A stretch of DNA of 22,474 nt. It comes from a virus. Positions 20,876-22,474 of the stretch are shown piece after piece. The notes under the pieces were generated by a model, which saw only the letters and a program-made list of their open reading frames with translations, made no database searches and had not been told where the DNA came from. The translations under genes were made by a program, and so were the position numbers. The stretch covers positions 21,952 to 44,425 of IMG/VR virus record IMGVR_UViG_3300030116_000725, one strand, 5' to 3'. The first letter of the stretch is position 1; each line of letters starts with the position of its first letter.

Positions 20876-21062
20876 TCTCACTCCTCTTCTTTATCTTTAG
20901 TATCTCTGCTGTTATATAGACACAAGCATCTAGTAATTCTTCTAATGCTTCCTTAGTCCAATCTCTACCATCGAACACATCCACCTCTTGCTTGTACTCT
21001 CTTCTGCCTTTTTCTAGCCTGCTCTCTATTAGAGATACTATCTCTTTATTATGACCACTCAT
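20868..21062 (-). CDS. Minimal MazG-like / NTP-pyrophosphohydrolase-fold protein
   Basis: 64 residues from ATG at 21062, just after the stop of the previous gene; a GTG at 21086 would give eight more residues and a 23-base overlap. The pattern IESRLEKGRREYKQEV (12-27) followed by DGRDWTKEALEELLDACVYI (31-50) matches the helices of MazG-like all-alpha NTP pyrophosphohydrolases: Glu22 in the first, Glu41/Glu42 and Asp45 in the second. Such enzymes hydrolyse nucleoside triphosphates to monophosphates and change the nucleotide or alarmone pool during infection. At this length it has only one metal-binding half and would have to work as a multimer. It may instead have lost activity. Confidence 0.55.
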   Translation of the reverse strand: MSGHNKEIVSLIESRLEKGRREYKQEVDVFDGRDWTKEALEELLDACVYITAEILKIKKRSENE

Positions 21063-21063
21063 A

Positions 21064-21261
21064 CTAAGCCTCTGCCTTATCTTCACTTACAAGTAGAGTA
21101 ATCATATCTTTATTCTCATTAGCTAACTTCTCTGCTTTCTTTATATTCTCTTTAAACAGAGGTAGCTCTTCCTCTTGATTAGCAACAACAAACATTAGAT
21201 TCATCAATGCAATCTCTAGCTGTTCTATTCTATACTCAAGGGTATTAATATCACTTGGCAT
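21064..21261 (-). CDS. 65-residue coiled-coil hypothetical protein
   Basis: ATG at 21261 inside the end of the previous gene (11-base overlap) with GAGG upstream. The chain is one long amphipathic helix by composition: INTLEYRIEQLEIALMNLMF, then EELPLFKENIKKAEKLANEN, with an acidic end (SEDKAEA). It may dimerise or act as an adaptor. There are no cysteines and no predicted membrane segment. I recognise no family. Confidence 0.6.
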   Translation of the reverse strand: MPSDINTLEYRIEQLEIALMNLMFVVANQEEELPLFKENIKKAEKLANENKDMITLLVSEDKAEA

Positions 21262-21514
21262 TTTTGTACCTCACTTCTGCTACTGTTGTTTTTCTACCAT
21301 ATAATCTATTCATATCATTGGATTGCATAATAGCATCATCCTTAGATTCGAATAATCTATAGTTGTATTTAGTATTTATAACATTAGAGAAAGCACCACC
21401 TCTAATCATCCACCAAGTACTACCATCACTCTTCTCTTCCTTAATAGCCCATCGCTTTCCACTATTAATATTATCTTCTTTACTCTTCTTAAATACTACT
21501 TCTAACTCTTGCAT
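21251..21514 (-). CDS. 87-residue hypothetical protein
   Basis: ATG at 21514, two bases after the nuclease stop, with AAGGAG at about 10 bases upstream within that gene. It starts MQELEVVFKKSKEDNINSG and holds WAIKEEKSDGSTWWMIRGGA and YRLFESKDDAIMQSNDMNRL. The order strand, turn, strand, helix (WW.IR....., then ESKDDAI...) suggests a small alpha/beta domain. It is co-transcribed with the nuclease and Rad52-like genes. Function unknown. Confidence 0.6.
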   Translation of the reverse strand: MQELEVVFKKSKEDNINSGKRWAIKEEKSDGSTWWMIRGGAFSNVINTKYNYRLFESKDDAIMQSNDMNRLYGRKTTVAEVRYKNAK

Positions 21515-21515
21515 C

Positions 21516-22391
21516 CTATTCTCCTTCGTTGTATGGACATATGTCTCTTACTGAACAGTAAGACTTACACTTTACACCATTCCAAGTTTCTTCATCTGTA
21601 CATTTGTCTGGTAACTCTTCATTATCTAATGATAATAATAGAGCGTCTCTCTTTGTCTCAAACATATCTAATAGATGTTCGTCGTTTATATAAGGAACTT
21701 CTATCATATATATATTCTTATCTATCCCTCTCTCTCTAGCTATCTGCAACCCTGCATCTCTAACCGTAGCTTGTACATACATACTATCTACTGGGTATCC
21801 GTTCTGTTCTAGTAAGTATCTATAGAAGTTTACTTGCCATCCCCAATCTTCCATATCTGCAGTATCTTTATCTATGTAAAACTCTTTTACTCTTCTTGGC
21901 GTACCAGCTTTACCCCATCTACCACTCTTCTTATACACTTCAGTAGGGTGATGTCCGTGTCTTACTTGTACACCAAGACACTTAGCTATCTTGTAACTAC
22001 CAGAGAACTTGTAATCTATTAACGTCTTTGTATCTTTGTCATATAAATCTACAGTCCCAGTTATACCATTTGATTCTACAGTAATCTCTGAACCTAGTCT
22101 ATCTAATACAGAAGAAGATTCTTCTAGCTTTAGATGATGTAGAGTCCCTGCTAAAGAGAATGCATTGTCGTCTGGATATATATAGTAGTCTTGTGTTCTT
22201 TGTAGATACGATTGACAAGTACCTTGTATCAGTTCTGTAGTAGAAGGCTTTCTATTAGGGTCTCTATCTGATGACATATGTAGTAAGGTAGGTAATGATA
22301 CTTGCATTCTCTCTATATCTACATTACCCTTCTTAATATCTGTTATAGATACTGTAGAACCATCAGGGTATTTAAAACCTCTCAAAGGCAT
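21516..22391 (-). CDS. Cas4/RecB-like PD-(D/E)XK nuclease with iron-sulphur cysteines
   Basis: 291 residues, ATG at 22391 preceded by GAGAGGAGT. Motifs in order: Cys59 (TCQSYLQRTQ), AGTLHHLKLE with His85/86, TGTVDLYD (Asp115), TLIDYKFSGS (Asp126-x-Lys128), WGWQVNFYRYLL (Gln186), and CKSYCSVRDIC at 275-285, giving Cys275, Cys279, Cys285. One Cys before the nuclease core and three near the end is the Cas4/AddB arrangement that holds a 4Fe-4S cluster and pins both ends of the domain. The enzyme would resect DNA ends to single strands for the Rad52-like protein. No cas1 or cas2 is present, so this is a stand-alone recombination nuclease. It is the first gene of the minus operon in this window. 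Confidence 0.82.
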   Translation of the reverse strand: MPLRGFKYPDGSTVSITDIKKGNVDIERMQVSLPTLLHMSSDRDPNRKPSTTELIQGTCQSYLQRTQDYYIYPDDNAFSLAGTLHHLKLEESSSVLDRLGSEITVESNGITGTVDLYDKDTKTLIDYKFSGSYKIAKCLGVQVRHGHHPTEVYKKSGRWGKAGTPRRVKEFYIDKDTADMEDWGWQVNFYRYLLEQNGYPVDSMYVQATVRDAGLQIARERGIDKNIYMIEVPYINDEHLLDMFETKRDALLLSLDNEELPDKCTDEETWNGVKCKSYCSVRDICPYNEGE

Positions 22392-22474
22392 ATATTTACT
22401 CCTCTCTCTCTTTGTTAATTTACTAATATGTGATTACTTGAAGCAAGTATTATTTTAATTTTCTTCTTCATTGT
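22392..22474 (-). promoter_or_regulatory. Leader of the minus-strand operon
   Basis: An AT-rich stretch upstream of the nuclease gene that ends in the GAGAGGAGT ribosome binding site. A TTGCTT (minus strand) at about 22441-22446 could be part of a -35 box, followed after 15 bases by TAGTAA, but the spacing and match are weak. The region contains the palindrome listed separately. It probably holds the operon promoter or continues into one beyond the window; only a low-confidence call is possible. Confidence 0.3.
22435..22449. promoter_or_regulatory. 15-bp palindrome TACTTGAAGCAAGTA, possible operator
   Basis: Perfect 6-base arms TACTTG and CAAGTA around AAG, about 45 bases upstream of the nuclease start and overlapping the only -35-like element. 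A symmetric site of this length with a 3-base centre fits a dimeric repressor, for which the helix-turn-helix protein at 19048-19251 is a candidate. No second copy was seen in the window. Confidence 0.35.

Noticed and set aside
21516-22391. The Cas4-like gene as part of a CRISPR-Cas locus.
   Set aside because: No cas1, cas2 or other cas gene and no regularly spaced direct repeats were seen anywhere in the window. Phage Cas4-like nucleases commonly stand alone with recombination genes.
1-22474. tRNA genes, integrase, attachment sites and insertion sequences.
   Set aside because: I saw no cloverleaf-like segment with a T-loop consensus, no recombinase or transposase motifs and no terminal inverted repeats; this was checked by eye only.

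Overview
The window reads as about 22 kb of a low-GC (estimated mid-30s percent) tailed-phage genome, most likely a podovirus-like phage of an uncultured, probably marine, bacterium. The reasons are the dense packing of genes, chains of overlapping stop and start codons, a block of virion and lysis genes on one strand facing a replication and recombination block on the other, and small conserved proteins of a kind I associate with marine phages (a HeH/SAP-like helix-extension-helix protein, a run of tiny basic proteins, internal virion proteins rich in a GG motif). No ribosomal, metabolic or host housekeeping gene is visible. Terminase, portal, major capsid protein, DNA polymerase, primase and integrase are not in the window. 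The left end cuts through a gene, so the other head genes probably lie further left.

Plus strand, positions 2-15999. It starts with three small proteins that are hypothetical or possibly virion-related. Next comes a membrane and lysis region (940-3469): a 24-residue cationic amphipathic peptide, a small lipoprotein overlapping a membrane-anchored coiled-coil protein (an arrangement like a spanin pair), a second membrane/coiled-coil protein, a 48-residue holin-like membrane protein, three consecutive very basic proteins, and an M15-type zinc peptidase endolysin. The structural block (3469-15999) holds a 1023-residue tail/stabilisation-type protein carrying an inserted carbohydrate-binding-like domain, a jelly-roll-like tail accessory protein, and four proteins that look like internal virion (ejection) proteins, the last 1241 residues long. 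It ends with a 279-residue protein whose sequence pattern suggests an ADP-ribosyltransferase fold.

Minus strand, positions 22391 down to 15996. The order of transcription is: Cas4/RecB-like nuclease with four cysteines suited to an iron-sulphur cluster, two small hypotheticals, a minimal MazG-like protein, a Rad52-family annealing protein, an SSB-like protein ending in DLPF, two small hypotheticals, a helix-turn-helix protein, a hairpin-rich interval, four very small genes (including a 29-residue double-CxxC protein and a small membrane protein), an Hjc-like PD-(D/E)XK resolvase, a zinc-ribbon protein, a CxxC protein that may be a helicase partner, and a DnaB-type replicative helicase. Together these would unwind DNA, coat it, resect ends, anneal homologous strands and resolve branches.

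The two transcription units converge at 15996-15999, where their stop codons overlap. The points most worth pursuing are the candidate virion-borne ADP-ribosyltransferase, the cationic micropeptide in the lysis region, the GG motif repeated across consecutive virion proteins, and the trio of histone-like basic proteins.
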